A stretch of 64,000 nucleotides of DNA from Paracoccaceae bacterium (lineage in GTDB: Bacteria > Pseudomonadota > Alphaproteobacteria > Rhodobacterales > Rhodobacteraceae): contig CANBRQ010000003.1 of NCBI GenBank assembly GCA_947371955.1, positions 1 to 64,000 of the forward strand, written 5' to 3'. The notes below the pieces were generated by a model that was given only the letters and a program-made list of their open reading frames with translations, ran no database searches and was not told the DNA's origin. Below, one piece after another: positions 1 to 10,554 of the stretch (position 1 is its first letter; each line of letters begins with the position of its first letter). A program made the translations under genes and the position numbers.

Positions 1-973
1 GGTCCGAGAACTTCACACCCTTGTCGATGCCCGCTTGAACGGTGGCGTCATCGGCATGGCCAAGGTCGATCCACTCAACGGTCGCAGCGCCGCCGTTGTC
101 ACCCGAGGTCTGGTTCCACTTCAGCGCATAAAGCTGACCCGACGACAGATCGCCTTCCTTGTCGGCGACAAAGCGGTAGAGCGCCACGTTGGTGCCGTCG
201 TTCGAGATATAGGCGGTCTTCTTGTCGGGCATGACATTGGCCATTTCCATCGACAGACGGCCCATGGCGTAATGCTTGACGATCGAACCTTCGCCAGCAT
301 CCGAGACGCTGATTTCGGTGGCAAAGCCGTATTTGTACGGGTTGAAGGCGGCACGGAAAGCATCCAGCGTCATCGTAGCCGGATCAAGCCCGAACAGACG
401 CGCCATCGGCAGCGTGTCTTCCTGCAGGTCTTTGACCTCCTTGGCCTCTTCGGTCACGCGGGCGTTGTCGGGATATTCTTCCGACCCCAGATGGGTGCCC
501 CAGGCGGTGACCGACCCCGCGCAGGGCTGCCACAGACCACCGACCTTCGAGGTGTCGATCGGCTTCGAAGAGACAACAGTCAGGTTGCCATCGGCATCCT
601 GCGCCAACTCGCTGAACATCAGGCCAGCCGGGGCTTCCTCGAACTGGGTGACCGAGTAGAGCTTGCCGTTCTTGGGAAGCAGCGAGGTGAAATCGGGGTT
701 CTTGGAGATGGCGCCATCGATCGGCTTGCCTTCAAGGGTCAGCAACTGGCCGAAGGCCACATCGCCATGCACGTCGCCAGAGCGGGCGAAGGTGTGAAAC
801 GCCAGCGCGACATCGGCGCCATCGACCTTGGCCGAGGCGGTCGCAATCACCGCACGCTTGGCGGCATCATTGGCGGCAAAGGGGGCGGGCGCGAAGCTGA
901 TGGTCTGAGCTTCGGCGACATGAACGAAACCGGTCAAAGCAGTCGCAGCAAGAAGAAGGGTGCGCAGGCGCAT
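1..973 (-). CDS. PhoX/DUF839-like secreted phosphatase family protein, C-terminus off window
   Basis: Open minus frame from ATG at 973 with a signal peptide (MRLRTLLLAATALTGFVHVAEA) through position 1; DUF839-like segments such as DGTNVALYRFVADKEGDLSSGQLYALKW. Absent from the ORF track because it has no stop in the window. Confidence 0.75.
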   Translation of the reverse strand, partial: MRLRTLLLAATALTGFVHVAEAQTISFAPAPFAANDAAKRAVIATASAKVDGADVALAFHTFARSGDVHGDVAFGQLLTLEGKPIDGAISKNPDFTSLLPKNGKLYSVTQFEEAPAGLMFSELAQDADGNLTVVSSKPIDTSKVGGLWQPCAGSVTAWGTHLGSEEYPDNARVTEEAKEVKDLQEDTLPMARLFGLDPATMTLDAFRAAFNPYKYGFATEISVSDAGEGSIVKHYAMGRLSMEMANVMPDKKTAYISNDGTNVALYRFVADKEGDLSSGQLYALKWNQTSGDNGGAATVEWIDLGHADDATVQAGIDKGVKFSD

Positions 974-1054
974 GGGAATCTCCTGTTGAATGAGGTTCCT
1001 TTCATAGGTCCTGACGGTAACACGGTTGTGAAAGGGTGCCGGGTCAAAGACCGC

Positions 1055-1831
1055 TCAGCGGGCCAGGGCCACCAGCAAGCCCAGATAGAAGCCCAGTTCG
1101 CTGCATTGCTGAACGGCGCCCAGGCAGTCGCCGGTGTAGCCGCCCAATCGCGGTTCATACCAGCGGCGCATCGCCAGATGCCCCACCACTAGCCCCGCCA
1201 GCCCGGTGATTACCGAGGCCATCGGCACCACAAAGGCCAAGGGCAACAGCGCCAGCCCTGTCGTCATCAGTGCGGTTGACAGTGCGGTGCGGTCAATGCC
1301 GCCCGCCACGGCACTGCCGGCACCAGTGCTGCGCACATAGTCCGAGGTCGACATGATCCACAGCATCGAGGCACGACTGGCGGCATGGCCGCCAACAAGA
1401 GCAAAGGCCACCGCGTCAATCGGCAAAGTCTGCAAGGCCACGATCCGGCCGCCGACCATGAAGATCAGCCCCAGCACGCCGTAAGCTCCGATCCGGCTGT
1501 CTCGCATGATCTCCAGCACGCGCTCTTTCGGGCGCATGCCGCCCAGACCGTCGCAGGCATCGGCGAAACCGTCTTCATGCAGTGCGCCGGTCACCACGAT
1601 ACTCGCTGCCACGGCAAGGATCACGGCGATCAAGGGGGAAAACAGCCAGCACCCCAAGCCATAGACGACCGCGCTGATCAGCCCTACCACGATGCCCACG
1701 GCAGGATACCAGCGCGGACTGCGCCGCATCGCCTCGGGCGAATAGGGGGCGGCGATCTTCAGACGGGTCAGAAATTGCACGGCCAGCAGGAAAGCGGGGA
1801 TTTCCGTGTTGAAAAACCCCACTACGTCCAT
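1055..1831 (-). CDS. cobS: Adenosylcobinamide-GDP ribazoletransferase (cobalamin synthase)
   Basis: Membrane protein with the family motif GALHEDGFADACDGLGG and the C-terminal GDCLGAVQQ region. Confidence 0.93.
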   Translation of the reverse strand: MDVVGFFNTEIPAFLLAVQFLTRLKIAAPYSPEAMRRSPRWYPAVGIVVGLISAVVYGLGCWLFSPLIAVILAVAASIVVTGALHEDGFADACDGLGGMRPKERVLEIMRDSRIGAYGVLGLIFMVGGRIVALQTLPIDAVAFALVGGHAASRASMLWIMSTSDYVRSTGAGSAVAGGIDRTALSTALMTTGLALLPLAFVVPMASVITGLAGLVVGHLAMRRWYEPRLGGYTGDCLGAVQQCSELGFYLGLLVALAR

Positions 1832-2685
1832 TTGGCCACCGGAGGCAGGCTCATCAGCACGGCATTGGCATCATGCCCCGTCTCAAGCCCGAACTTGGTG
1901 CCACGGTCGTAGACAAGGTTGTATTCGGCATAAAGTCCGCGGTGGATCAACTGCGTCTCGCGGTCGGCATCTGTGAACGGGGCCGTCATGTGCTTGCGCG
2001 TCAGGGGCAGGAAGGCGGGCAGGAAGGCGGAGCCCACGGCTTGGGTAAAGGCAAAGTCGGCCTCCCAGTCGCCGGTCGACAGGTCATCGTAGAAGATGCC
2101 GCCGACGCCGCGTGCCCGGCCCCGGTGCGGAACGAAGAAGTACTCGTCCGCCCAAGCCTTGAACTTGTCGTAGTAGCCCGCGTCATGGGCATTGCAGGCC
2201 TGCCGCAGCGTGTCGTGGAAAAAGGCAGTGTCCTCGGGGTATTCGATGCAGGGGTTCAGGTCCGTCCCGCCGCCGAACCAAGCAGCCTGTGGCGTCCAGA
2301 ACATCCGCGTGTTCAGGTGAACCGCCGGCGCATGGGGGTTCTGCATATGCGCCACGAGGCTGACGCCCGATGCCCAGAAGCGCGCATCCGTCGCCATCCC
2401 CGGCACGCCACGCGCGGCCATGGCCTTTTGTGCCCGCTCTCCCAGCACGCCATGCACTTCCGAAACGTTGACGCCGATCTTCTCGAACACCCGCCCGCCG
2501 CGCATGACGCTCATCAACCCGCCGCCGCCATCGGGGCGGGTGGTGGGCGTCACCTCGAACCGTCCAGCGGGGGCGCTGGCGCCGCGCTCATCTTCAATGG
2601 CTTCAAAGGCCGCAACGATCTGGTCGCGCACCGTGCGGAACCATGCCGCAGCCCGCGCCTTGCGGTCATCGAAAGCATCCGTCAT
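1822..2685 (-). CDS. hemF: Oxygen-dependent coproporphyrinogen III oxidase
   Basis: HLNTRMFWTPQAAWFGGGTDLNPCIEY and RGRARGVGGIFYDDL motifs. Start at 2685 (MTDAFDD) preferred because of an upstream GGGAGA. Confidence 0.96.
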   Translation of the reverse strand: MTDAFDDRKARAAAWFRTVRDQIVAAFEAIEDERGASAPAGRFEVTPTTRPDGGGGLMSVMRGGRVFEKIGVNVSEVHGVLGERAQKAMAARGVPGMATDARFWASGVSLVAHMQNPHAPAVHLNTRMFWTPQAAWFGGGTDLNPCIEYPEDTAFFHDTLRQACNAHDAGYYDKFKAWADEYFFVPHRGRARGVGGIFYDDLSTGDWEADFAFTQAVGSAFLPAFLPLTRKHMTAPFTDADRETQLIHRGLYAEYNLVYDRGTKFGLETGHDANAVLMSLPPVAKWT

Positions 2686-2797
2686 CGCCGTCTCTCCCAA
2701 GCTTTTCGCCCTTGCTAGCAGGAAGCAGGGCGACGCTCAACGCGGCTGCTATTTCTTATCGCGGCTCAAAGGCTTATTCTTGCGGGATGATGAGGAG

Positions 2798-3196
2798 ATG
2801 ATGATGAGACCCTATCTTGCCGCAGCCCTGCTCCTGGCGCTTGCCGCCTGCGGCACGCCTCAGGAACAATGTGTCCGCCTGGCCTCGCATGACATGACCG
2901 TGCTGGACCGGCTGATAGCCGAAACTCAGGGCAACATCACCCGCGGTTACGGTTTCGCCCAGACCATCGAGACAGTGCCCGAATTCGTCGAATGTGGGGA
3001 GCCTGTCATCGGCAGCGATGGGAAGGCCCATGCGAACTACTGCTTGGACGATGTGCCCCATACCGTGACCAGACCCGTGGCGCTGGTTCTGGCAGCAGAG
3101 GCGGCCAAGCTTGCCTCGATGCAGAAGCGCCGGGCGGAAATGGCCAAGGTCTTGGCCCCGGCGTTTGCCGACTGCAAGGCGCGCTACCCCGAGTAG
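2798..3196 (+). CDS. Small lipoprotein, hypothetical
   Basis: In-frame ATG cluster at 2798-2806, then lipobox-like signal MMRPYLAAALLLALAACG. Confidence 0.65.
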   Translation: MMMRPYLAAALLLALAACGTPQEQCVRLASHDMTVLDRLIAETQGNITRGYGFAQTIETVPEFVECGEPVIGSDGKAHANYCLDDVPHTVTRPVALVLAAEAAKLASMQKRRAEMAKVLAPAFADCKARYPE

Positions 3197-4177
3197 CTAC
3201 TTGCTGCGGATCGGATAAGCGGCGCGTGACACCCGGAACGCGCCGTCACCGCCGATCTCTTCCACTTGGCGGAACAGGGCCTTCAGCACGGGCTCATAGG
3301 GCAGATGTCGGTTGGCGACCATATACAGCATTCCATCGGGCAGAAGCCCGCGATGCGCGGCGCGGATGAAGGCCACGCCAAGGGCCAGGTCAGGCGCACG
3401 GGCCGTGTGGAAAGGCGGGTTCATCACCACCACATTCCACGGGCGTTCCGGCCGGAAGGTCGTTGCATCGGCCCAGTGGAAAGCGGCATGCGGATTGGTC
3501 ACGTTCATACGGGCGCAGTCGAGTGCCGCCTTCTCGGCCTCCACCACATCCAGCCGCTTGACGCCGGGGCGCTGAAGGATGGCGCGAGAGAGATAGCCCC
3601 AGCCAGCGCCAAGATCGGCCACCCGCGCAGGCAGGTCCGCCGGCAGAGCCGCCAACAGCAGTTGCGAGCCCTTGTCGGGGCCATCGGCGGAAAACACACC
3701 GGGGCGTGTGGTGAAACCCTCGACTTTGGTATCCACCGCAGCCCAGGAGGAAGGTAGCGGGGCGGCAAGGAAGGACACCAGCTTGCCATGGGCTTTCGAG
3801 ACAACCTCGCCCAGTTCCAGACCTGCGCCGCGCAATTCTTTCAGGATACCGTCAAAGCCATCGGTTTTCTGGCCATCAACGGCGATGCGCCCGCCATTGC
3901 CGGTCATCGCCACAGCCGCCGCCAACATGGCCAAAGCCTCGGCCTTGGCGCGGGGCAGGCAGACCAGCACGGCGCAATAGGCTCTGCCCTCAACTCGGTA
4001 ACCCTGCTCCAGAAAATGGTCATGGTCCGGGCGGAACCCACTCAGAACCACGGTCCGTGATTTGGGCAAGGCCGACAGGTCATCAACCGCCCTTGGCCGC
4101 ATCACAGCCACGTCGCCCGCAGGCGGCAAAATCCATGCGCCGGAGTCCAGCGCCAGTTCCAGTCGAGCCGCTTCCAT
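3197..4177 (-). CDS. Class I SAM-dependent methyltransferase, RsmC/RlmG-like
   Basis: VADLGAGWGYLSRAIL SAM motif and VVMNPPFH NPPF motif typical of rRNA guanine-N2 methyltransferases. Confidence 0.85.
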   Translation of the reverse strand: MEAARLELALDSGAWILPPAGDVAVMRPRAVDDLSALPKSRTVVLSGFRPDHDHFLEQGYRVEGRAYCAVLVCLPRAKAEALAMLAAAVAMTGNGGRIAVDGQKTDGFDGILKELRGAGLELGEVVSKAHGKLVSFLAAPLPSSWAAVDTKVEGFTTRPGVFSADGPDKGSQLLLAALPADLPARVADLGAGWGYLSRAILQRPGVKRLDVVEAEKAALDCARMNVTNPHAAFHWADATTFRPERPWNVVVMNPPFHTARAPDLALGVAFIRAAHRGLLPDGMLYMVANRHLPYEPVLKALFRQVEEIGGDGAFRVSRAAYPIRSK

Positions 4178-4190
4178 GATCGCCTTGCGG

Positions 4191-4514
4191 CTATTCCTTT
4201 TCCATCGTGCATTGCAGCGGATGCTGATGCCGACGCGCAAAGTCCATCACCTGCGCCACTTTCGTCTCTGCCACCTCAAACGAGAAAACGCCGACAACCG
4301 CCAGCCCTTTCTTGTGTACGGTCAGCATGATCTCGAAGGCTTGCGCATGGTTGAGGCCGAAAAACCGTTCCAGCACATGAACGACAAATTCCATAGGCGT
4401 GTAGTCGTCGTTCAGCAGCATGACCTTGTAGAGCGGCGGACGCTCGGTCTTGGTCTTGGTTTTGGTCAGAATTGACGTATCCTGACCCGGCCCCTTCGGT
4501 CCGTCAGACATCAT
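4191..4514 (-). CDS. clpS: ATP-dependent Clp protease adaptor ClpS
   Basis: [61 protein letters not shown]. Confidence 0.96.
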   Translation of the reverse strand: MMSDGPKGPGQDTSILTKTKTKTERPPLYKVMLLNDDYTPMEFVVHVLERFFGLNHAQAFEIMLTVHKKGLAVVGVFSFEVAETKVAQVMDFARRHQHPLQCTMEKE

Positions 4515-4634
4515 GTCAGGAAAAGCGGTCACCACCAAACTCCGGGATATCAGATCGGGGTGCGCGCCCCGTGCAATTACAATATAGAGCTTTTTGGCGG
4601 CCATGAAAGACCCTGTCACGGTAAAGGACATCTG

Positions 4635-5333
4635 ATGATCACCACGATTGGTTTTGATGCGGATGACACCCTATGGCAAAACGAAACATTCTTCCGTCTG
4701 ACACAGGACCGTTTCGCAAGCCTGCTGACCGACGCCGACCCGGTTCACCTTGCCGAGCGGCTTGAGGCGGCGGAGCGGCGCAACCTTGGCCACTATGGTT
4801 TCGGCATCAAGGGCTTCATGCTGTCAATGATCGAGACGGCGATCGAAGTCACGGACGGCCGGGTTCAGGCCTCGGTCATCGCTGAAATCATGGCGGCGGG
4901 GCGCGAAATGCTGCGCCATCCGGTCGACCTTCTGCCCCATGCGCGTGAGGCGGTGACGGCTTTGGCCGCCGACCACAAAGTGGTGCTGATCACCAAGGGC
5001 GATCTCTTGGATCAGGAACGCAAGCTGGCGCAGTCGGGTCTGGGCGATCTGTTCCACGGGGTCGAGATTGTGTCCAACAAGACGCCGCAGATTTACCGCG
5101 CGGCATTCGCCCGCCATGGCGCCGGGGCGGATCAGGCGATGATGGTGGGCAACTCCCTGAAATCCGATGTTCTGCCGGCACTGGAGGCGGGGGCCTGGGG
5201 GGTCTATGTGCCACACGCGCTGACCTGGACGTTGGAGCATGCAGAACCGCCCGTGACCGACCCGCGCTTTCGCACCATCAGTGATCTGGGGCTTTTGCCA
5301 GCTTTGGTGGAAGACCTGCAAACCCTACCATAA
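4635..5333 (+). CDS. HAD family hydrolase
   Basis: [12 protein letters not shown] motif I, LITKGD motif II and [16 protein letters not shown] motif IV. Confidence 0.9.
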   Translation: MITTIGFDADDTLWQNETFFRLTQDRFASLLTDADPVHLAERLEAAERRNLGHYGFGIKGFMLSMIETAIEVTDGRVQASVIAEIMAAGREMLRHPVDLLPHAREAVTALAADHKVVLITKGDLLDQERKLAQSGLGDLFHGVEIVSNKTPQIYRAAFARHGAGADQAMMVGNSLKSDVLPALEAGAWGVYVPHALTWTLEHAEPPVTDPRFRTISDLGLLPALVEDLQTLP

Positions 5334-5521
5334 GTGGTGGTGCAGCGGCTGAAAGCCCACCACATCTGCGGCGCAAACTAAAGAGACACAGTTAAGACAC
5401 TCTCTGAAGCCCATGGAAACAAAAGGGTTTTCGGGTTTATCACGCCGTGTTACTGTATTTGCAATGATAACGGCGAAACCCCGGAGTAACTGGGGGCGCG
5501 GGCAGTGACGAGGCAGACAAG

Positions 5522-7027
5522 GTGGCACGGGCTTTCGCGGACTCCGTCCGCAATCTCTTTTTCACGTTGGTCGTTGGCCTCTTGGCCAATCTTCTGATGG
5601 GCTTTCCCGCTGCGGCGGGCCCTCAGGCGCTTTACCTGATGGACGCGCGAACGGGTCAGACGCTTTATGCGTCCAACGCGGACATGCCGCTGCCACCGGC
5701 CTCGCTGACCAAGATGATGACGCTGTACATCACCTTTCAGGAGATCGAGGCGGGTCACGTGACGCTGGACACGATGGTGACCGTGTCCAAAAATGCGGCC
5801 AATCAGGCGCCCTCGCGGCTGGGTCTGCAGGCCGGTCAGAAGATCGCGCTGCGTTACTTGATTCGCGCCGCTGCGGTGAAATCGGCCAATGATGCAGCGG
5901 CAGCGATTGGTGACTACTTTGCAGGATCGCCGGAAAAGTGGGGCAAGCGGATGACTGCGACGGCGCGGTCTCTGGGCATGAAGAACTCGACTTTCAAGAA
6001 CGCCAACGGACTGCCGGCCAAGGGCCACCTGTCGACGGCGCATGACATGTCGATCCTCGGGCGGCATCTGTTCTATGATTTCCCCAAGTATTACAACATC
6101 TTCTCGCGCCGTACCACCGACGCGGGTCTCGCCACGGTCAGCAACACCAACCGGAAATTCCTGGACGCCTATGAAGGGGCGGACGGCATCAAGACCGGCT
6201 TCACCGATCAGGCCGGCTTCAACCTGACCGCAAGTGCCGAACGCAACGGTGTGCGGCTGATCGGCACCATCTTCGGCGGCACCTCGACGCCGATGCGCAA
6301 CCAGAAGATGGCGGAACTGTTGGACATGGGCTTTGCCAAGGCGAAGCCCGGCGTGCAGACCGTCAAGCCAACCCCCGCCGACCCCGAGGTTGCCCCGCCC
6401 GCCGATGCCACCGAGATGGCCGACGCATCGGACGAGGCTTTGCCAGAGGTGGCGGATGGCTCGGCCAAGACCGTGAGGACGAATCTCGCCATGAAGACCT
6501 CGCCGCGTCCGATGCGACGCCCCGGAGCGGATGCGACTGCGGATGCAGGCACCCAGGTGGCGGCGCTTGACGTGACCGGCATCGAGGATGCCGTCGCCAT
6601 GGCAAGCACTTCCGGGGAAACCCCGGCTTCCGGTGTGACGGTCAAGGCCAGCGCACCCGCGCAGCCCCTGCAACTGGCGGCCGAACCCGCCAAACCGCCG
6701 AAGAAGAACGCGCCGATCTACACCGACCAGAATGCGAAACTCGCCTCGGTTCCGGCCAAGCCGCAGGTGGTCACGCGGGTGTCGACATCCGGCGGCGAAA
6801 CATGGGGCATCAATCTGGGCCGCTATCCCAACAGCTTTGCCGCCGAGAAGGCGTTGATCCAGATCCAGCTGGCCGAGAATGCCACCCTTGGCAACGGATT
6901 GCGCAAGGTGGTCACCCGGTCGAGCGGCTATGACGCCGTGGTGCTGGGGCTGGACCGCGACACCGCCGACCTTGCCTGCCGCCGGTTGCAGGCGCGGGCA
7001 GTGCAATGCTTCACGATCGGCCAATGA
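5522..7027 (+). CDS. D-alanyl-D-alanine carboxypeptidase (PBP5/6-like) with C-terminal SPOR-like domain
   Basis: GTG start; PASLTKMMTLY (SxxK), KSANDAAAAIGD (SxN), DGIKTGFTDQAGF (KTG); SPOR-like tail ETWGINLGRYPNSFAAEKALI. Confidence 0.92.
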   Translation: MARAFADSVRNLFFTLVVGLLANLLMGFPAAAGPQALYLMDARTGQTLYASNADMPLPPASLTKMMTLYITFQEIEAGHVTLDTMVTVSKNAANQAPSRLGLQAGQKIALRYLIRAAAVKSANDAAAAIGDYFAGSPEKWGKRMTATARSLGMKNSTFKNANGLPAKGHLSTAHDMSILGRHLFYDFPKYYNIFSRRTTDAGLATVSNTNRKFLDAYEGADGIKTGFTDQAGFNLTASAERNGVRLIGTIFGGTSTPMRNQKMAELLDMGFAKAKPGVQTVKPTPADPEVAPPADATEMADASDEALPEVADGSAKTVRTNLAMKTSPRPMRRPGADATADAGTQVAALDVTGIEDAVAMASTSGETPASGVTVKASAPAQPLQLAAEPAKPPKKNAPIYTDQNAKLASVPAKPQVVTRVSTSGGETWGINLGRYPNSFAAEKALIQIQLAENATLGNGLRKVVTRSSGYDAVVLGLDRDTADLACRRLQARAVQCFTIGQ

Positions 7028-7704
7028 TGGGCTACGTCCTGCCGCCCCCTGCCCCGGTCAGCCTTCCGGTTTACGGCAGCACGGACCGCTTCCCGGTGCG
7101 CCGCATCTTCTGTGTCGGCCGGAACTATGCCGACCACGGCATCGAGATGGGCGGCGACCCAACCAAGGAGCCGCCGTTCTTCTTCACCAAACCCGCCGAT
7201 GCGGTGGTGGAGTCGGGGTCCACCATCCCCTACCCACCCGCCACGAAAGACTTCCACTATGAGGGCGAACTGGTCGTAGCGCTTGGGCGCGGCGGTTCGA
7301 ACATCAACGAGGCTGACGCGGTGACCCATGTCTGGGGCTATGCTGCGGGCAATGACCTGACCCGGCGTGATCTTCAGGACGAGGCCAAGGCGACGCGGCG
7401 GCCTTGGGACATGGCGAAGGGCTTTGATCTGTCAGCAGTTGTCGGGCTGATCCACCAGGGACAGAGCCTGCCCGATGCGATGCTTACCCTGACGGTCGAC
7501 GGCGTCGTACGGCAGGAGACAAAGCTTTCGTTGATGATCTGGGACGTCCCCGGCATAATCGCCTACCTGTCCCGGCTGGTCACCCTCGCCCCCGGAGACC
7601 TGATCTTCACCGGCACCCCGGCAGGCGTGGGCGCCTTGCAGCGCGGCCAGACCTGCATTGTCACGGTCGAGGGCCTGACACCCGCCACCGTCACCATAGT
7701 CTAA
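7024..7704 (+). CDS. Fumarylacetoacetate hydrolase family protein
   Basis: RIFCVGRNYADH, FFTKPADAVV, YEGELVVALGRGG, GDLIFTGTPAGVG. ATG overlaps the upstream stop. Confidence 0.92.
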   Translation: MMGYVLPPPAPVSLPVYGSTDRFPVRRIFCVGRNYADHGIEMGGDPTKEPPFFFTKPADAVVESGSTIPYPPATKDFHYEGELVVALGRGGSNINEADAVTHVWGYAAGNDLTRRDLQDEAKATRRPWDMAKGFDLSAVVGLIHQGQSLPDAMLTLTVDGVVRQETKLSLMIWDVPGIIAYLSRLVTLAPGDLIFTGTPAGVGALQRGQTCIVTVEGLTPATVTIV

Positions 7705-7874
7705 GCATCCGGCGCAGACTGGGCGGGCTTGTCGTCGTAGTCCGTCGTCAGGATCCGGCTGGCATCGCCCTGCGGGTCTTCGAACTGCCGCGTGCGCATG
7801 GCCCAAACGAAGGCCACAAGGCCAACAAAGCCCAGAAACAGCGAAACCGGGATCAGGATCGCAAGGATCTGCAT
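7701..7874 (-). CDS. ccoS: cbb3-type cytochrome oxidase assembly protein CcoS
   Basis: 57-aa ORF read from the sequence (MQILAILIPVSLFLGFVGLVAFVWAMRTRQFEDPQGDASRILTTDYDDKP...), adjacent to ccoI. Too short for the supplied ORF track. Confidence 0.9.
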   Translation of the reverse strand: MQILAILIPVSLFLGFVGLVAFVWAMRTRQFEDPQGDASRILTTDYDDKPAQSAPDA

Positions 7875-10066
7875 TACTTCAACCTCAGCGCGTTCAGGGA
7901 TACCGAGATGGAAGAGAGCGACATTGCCAGCGCCGCCGCAAGGGGCGTTGCCGCCCCCATCAACGCCAAAGGCACGGCAATGACGTTATAGGCGGCTGAA
8001 ATCTCGAAGTTTTCCACCATGCGCTTGGTCGCTTGCTTGGCGATGCGCGTGGCATCGGCGATGGCCGACAGATCACGCCCCAGCAGAACGATGTCCGACG
8101 CCACCCGCGCAGCATCCAATGCCTGCGCGGGCGAGATACTGACATGCGCCCCCGCCAAAGCACCGGTGTCGTTCAGCCCGTCGCCCACCATCAGCACCTT
8201 GTGGCCCTGATCCGCCAAGGCCCGCACCAAGGCGGCCTTCTCGGCAGGCAAGGCGCCCGCCACCCAATCGGCAATGCCAACCCGGGCGGCGAAGGCGGAC
8301 ACCGCAGCCTCGTTGTCGCCCGAGACCAGCTTGATTGCCTTGCCTTGGGCGCGCAGGCCCGCAATGGCGGCCTCTGCCCCGGGGCGGATCGTGTCGGTGA
8401 AGGTGAAGGCAACCGGGGTCTGACCTACGACGCTGAGGTAGGTGGCAGTTTCCGGCACGGATTCAACCCCGACCCATGCCGCACGACCAAGGCGCACCTT
8501 TGCACCATTCAGGCAGCCTTCGATGCCATAGCCCGGTACTTCGCGCAGGTCCGTGACCTCGGCGGGGGCCGTATGAATGCGGCCTGCCAGCGCCATGGCC
8601 AGCGGGTGCGATGACGCCTTGGCCAAAGCGAGTGCCACGGATTGGAACTGTTCGACAATGCTGTCGAGGTTCGACGGCTCTGGCGTGCCCAGCGTCAGGG
8701 TGCCGGTCTTGTCGAAGACCACCACATCCACCTCCGCCAACCGCTCCAGCGCGGTGCCGTTCTTGATGAGAACGCCCTTGCGGAACAGCTTGCCAGACGC
8801 GGCGGTGACCACGGCGGGCACGGCCAGACCCAAGGCGCAGGGGCAGGTGATGATCAGCACGGCGGCCGAGATGTTGATGGCAAAGCGCACGTCGCCGCCG
8901 GTCTTCCACATCCAGAAGCCGAAGGCCGAGAAGGACAGGATATGCACCATAGGGGAGTAGAACCGCGCGGCACGTTCAGCCAGCGTGGTGTATTTGTTGC
9001 GGGCAGATTCCGCGACGGCCACCAGATCGGCCATGCGGTGCAGCGAAGAATCGCGGCCCGCAGCGCTGACGCGCAGCGTCAGGGGACCGGTCAGGTTGAC
9101 CTCGCCCGCAGACACAGCCAGTCCCGGCCCGGCGAAAACGGGAAGGCTTTCCCCGGTCAGCAAGCCACGATCTACCTCGGAGGAGCCTTCCACCACCACA
9201 CCGTCCACCGGCATCCGGCCACCCGGACGCACCAGCACCAGATCACCCTTGGCGACTTGGGCGATGGGGCGAAGGTGTTCGATGCCATCCTCCAGCACGA
9301 TGGCGCGGGGCACTTCCAAGGCGGCCAGTTCCTCGGCAGCAGAGCGCGCCAGGGCGCGGCTGCGGTGGTCGAGGTAACGGCCCAGCAGAAGGAAGAACGA
9401 CAGCATCACGGCGGCGTCGAAATAGGCCTTCTCACCGGAATGCATGGTCTCATAAAGCGAGATCGACGAGGCGAGGATCAGCGCCAACGAAATCGGAACG
9501 TCCATCCCCAAGCGGCCCACGCGCAAAGCCGCCCAAGCGGATTTGAAGAAGGGCTGGCCGCAGAAGATCACCGTGGGAATAGCGATCATCGCGGAGATCC
9601 AGTGGAACATGTCGCGCGTTGCCGCCTCGGCCCCCGACCAGACGGCGACTGACAGCAGCATGATGTTCATCATGGAAAAGAACGCCACACCCAACCGCAT
9701 CAAAAGCTCGCGCCCTTGACGGTCGGTTTCGGTCATCGACAACATGCCGGGGTCAAGTTCGTGCGCTTCGTACCCAACGCCTTCCAGCACATGGGCCAGA
9801 TCGGCGGCGGTGATGTCAGGCTCTGCCTCAACCGAAACGCGCTTGAGGGTCAGGTTCACCCGGGCGGACCGCACGCCGGGATGGGTCTTGAGCGCCCCTT
9901 CCACCGTGGAGATGCAGGCGGCGCAATAGGCCGAGGGCAAGGACAGCATCAGGCGGGAGGGTTCGATCCGGCGCAACTCGGCCAGCCTTTCAGCGGCAGG
10001 GACGGCCACGCAGGCCGGGCAGGCGGCAAGCCCGCCCCTGCCCTCGTCTGATGCTTCGTAGGTCAT
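7874..10066 (-). CDS. ccoI: Copper-translocating P1B-type ATPase for cbb3 assembly
   Basis: CACP-type CPC motif (ITCPCALGLAVPAV), DKTGTLT, GDGLNDTGAL, N-terminal heavy-metal domain; position in the cco cluster. Confidence 0.94.
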   Translation of the reverse strand: MTYEASDEGRGGLAACPACVAVPAAERLAELRRIEPSRLMLSLPSAYCAACISTVEGALKTHPGVRSARVNLTLKRVSVEAEPDITAADLAHVLEGVGYEAHELDPGMLSMTETDRQGRELLMRLGVAFFSMMNIMLLSVAVWSGAEAATRDMFHWISAMIAIPTVIFCGQPFFKSAWAALRVGRLGMDVPISLALILASSISLYETMHSGEKAYFDAAVMLSFFLLLGRYLDHRSRALARSAAEELAALEVPRAIVLEDGIEHLRPIAQVAKGDLVLVRPGGRMPVDGVVVEGSSEVDRGLLTGESLPVFAGPGLAVSAGEVNLTGPLTLRVSAAGRDSSLHRMADLVAVAESARNKYTTLAERAARFYSPMVHILSFSAFGFWMWKTGGDVRFAINISAAVLIITCPCALGLAVPAVVTAASGKLFRKGVLIKNGTALERLAEVDVVVFDKTGTLTLGTPEPSNLDSIVEQFQSVALALAKASSHPLAMALAGRIHTAPAEVTDLREVPGYGIEGCLNGAKVRLGRAAWVGVESVPETATYLSVVGQTPVAFTFTDTIRPGAEAAIAGLRAQGKAIKLVSGDNEAAVSAFAARVGIADWVAGALPAEKAALVRALADQGHKVLMVGDGLNDTGALAGAHVSISPAQALDAARVASDIVLLGRDLSAIADATRIAKQATKRMVENFEISAAYNVIAVPLALMGAATPLAAALAMSLSSISVSLNALRLK

Positions 10067-10067
10067 G

Positions 10068-10553
10068 TCAGCTTCTCACGTAGAAATAGGTCCTGGCCTG
10101 ATACAGGGTTCCGTCCTGCGCGTGGGCCACGATCTGCAGCATCCACTTGCCCAGAGGCAGGCTGTTGGCCGAAACATAGGCCCCGTCCGCCCCCTGCAGC
10201 ATGACCGGATGCTGATCCTGCGCCGCCTCGGTTGGCCGGCCGACCAGCACGTCAATGTCCTTCAGCGTCACCTGCTTGCCGGCCTTGTCGGTGAACTCCA
10301 GCCGAAGTTGGTCTTTGGCATGGTCGTAGCCTTGCTTCAGATGCCAGCCTAGGGCCTCTTGCGCGGTCTTTTCCTGATCGAAGGTCTGGCTGGCCACATA
10401 GCTGTCGTCCACCTCCAGCCCCGGGAAGGTCGAGATGGCGCTGTAGGCCAGCCCGATGTTCACCGCGATGATGACACCAAAGAAGCTGAGCGTCAGGGCT
10501 AGCATGTGCTTTCCGGTGAAGGGGCGGATGGGTTTTTCTGTCGTGCTGGTCAT
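10068..10553 (-). CDS. ccoH: FixH/CcoH family protein
   Basis: MTSTTEKPIRPFTGKHMLALTLSFFGVIIAVNIGLAYSAISTFPGLEV; between ccoG and ccoI. Confidence 0.92.
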   Translation of the reverse strand: MTSTTEKPIRPFTGKHMLALTLSFFGVIIAVNIGLAYSAISTFPGLEVDDSYVASQTFDQEKTAQEALGWHLKQGYDHAKDQLRLEFTDKAGKQVTLKDIDVLVGRPTEAAQDQHPVMLQGADGAYVSANSLPLGKWMLQIVAHAQDGTLYQARTYFYVRS

Positions 10554-10554
10554 G

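Noticed and set aside
5450-7024. 524-aa minus ORF opposite dacA
   Set aside because: Antisense shadow of a well-supported coding gene in GC-rich DNA; His/Arg/Gly-rich translation without motifs.
8642-9652. 336-aa plus ORF opposite ccoI
   Set aside because: Antisense shadow with Gly/His/Gln-rich composition.
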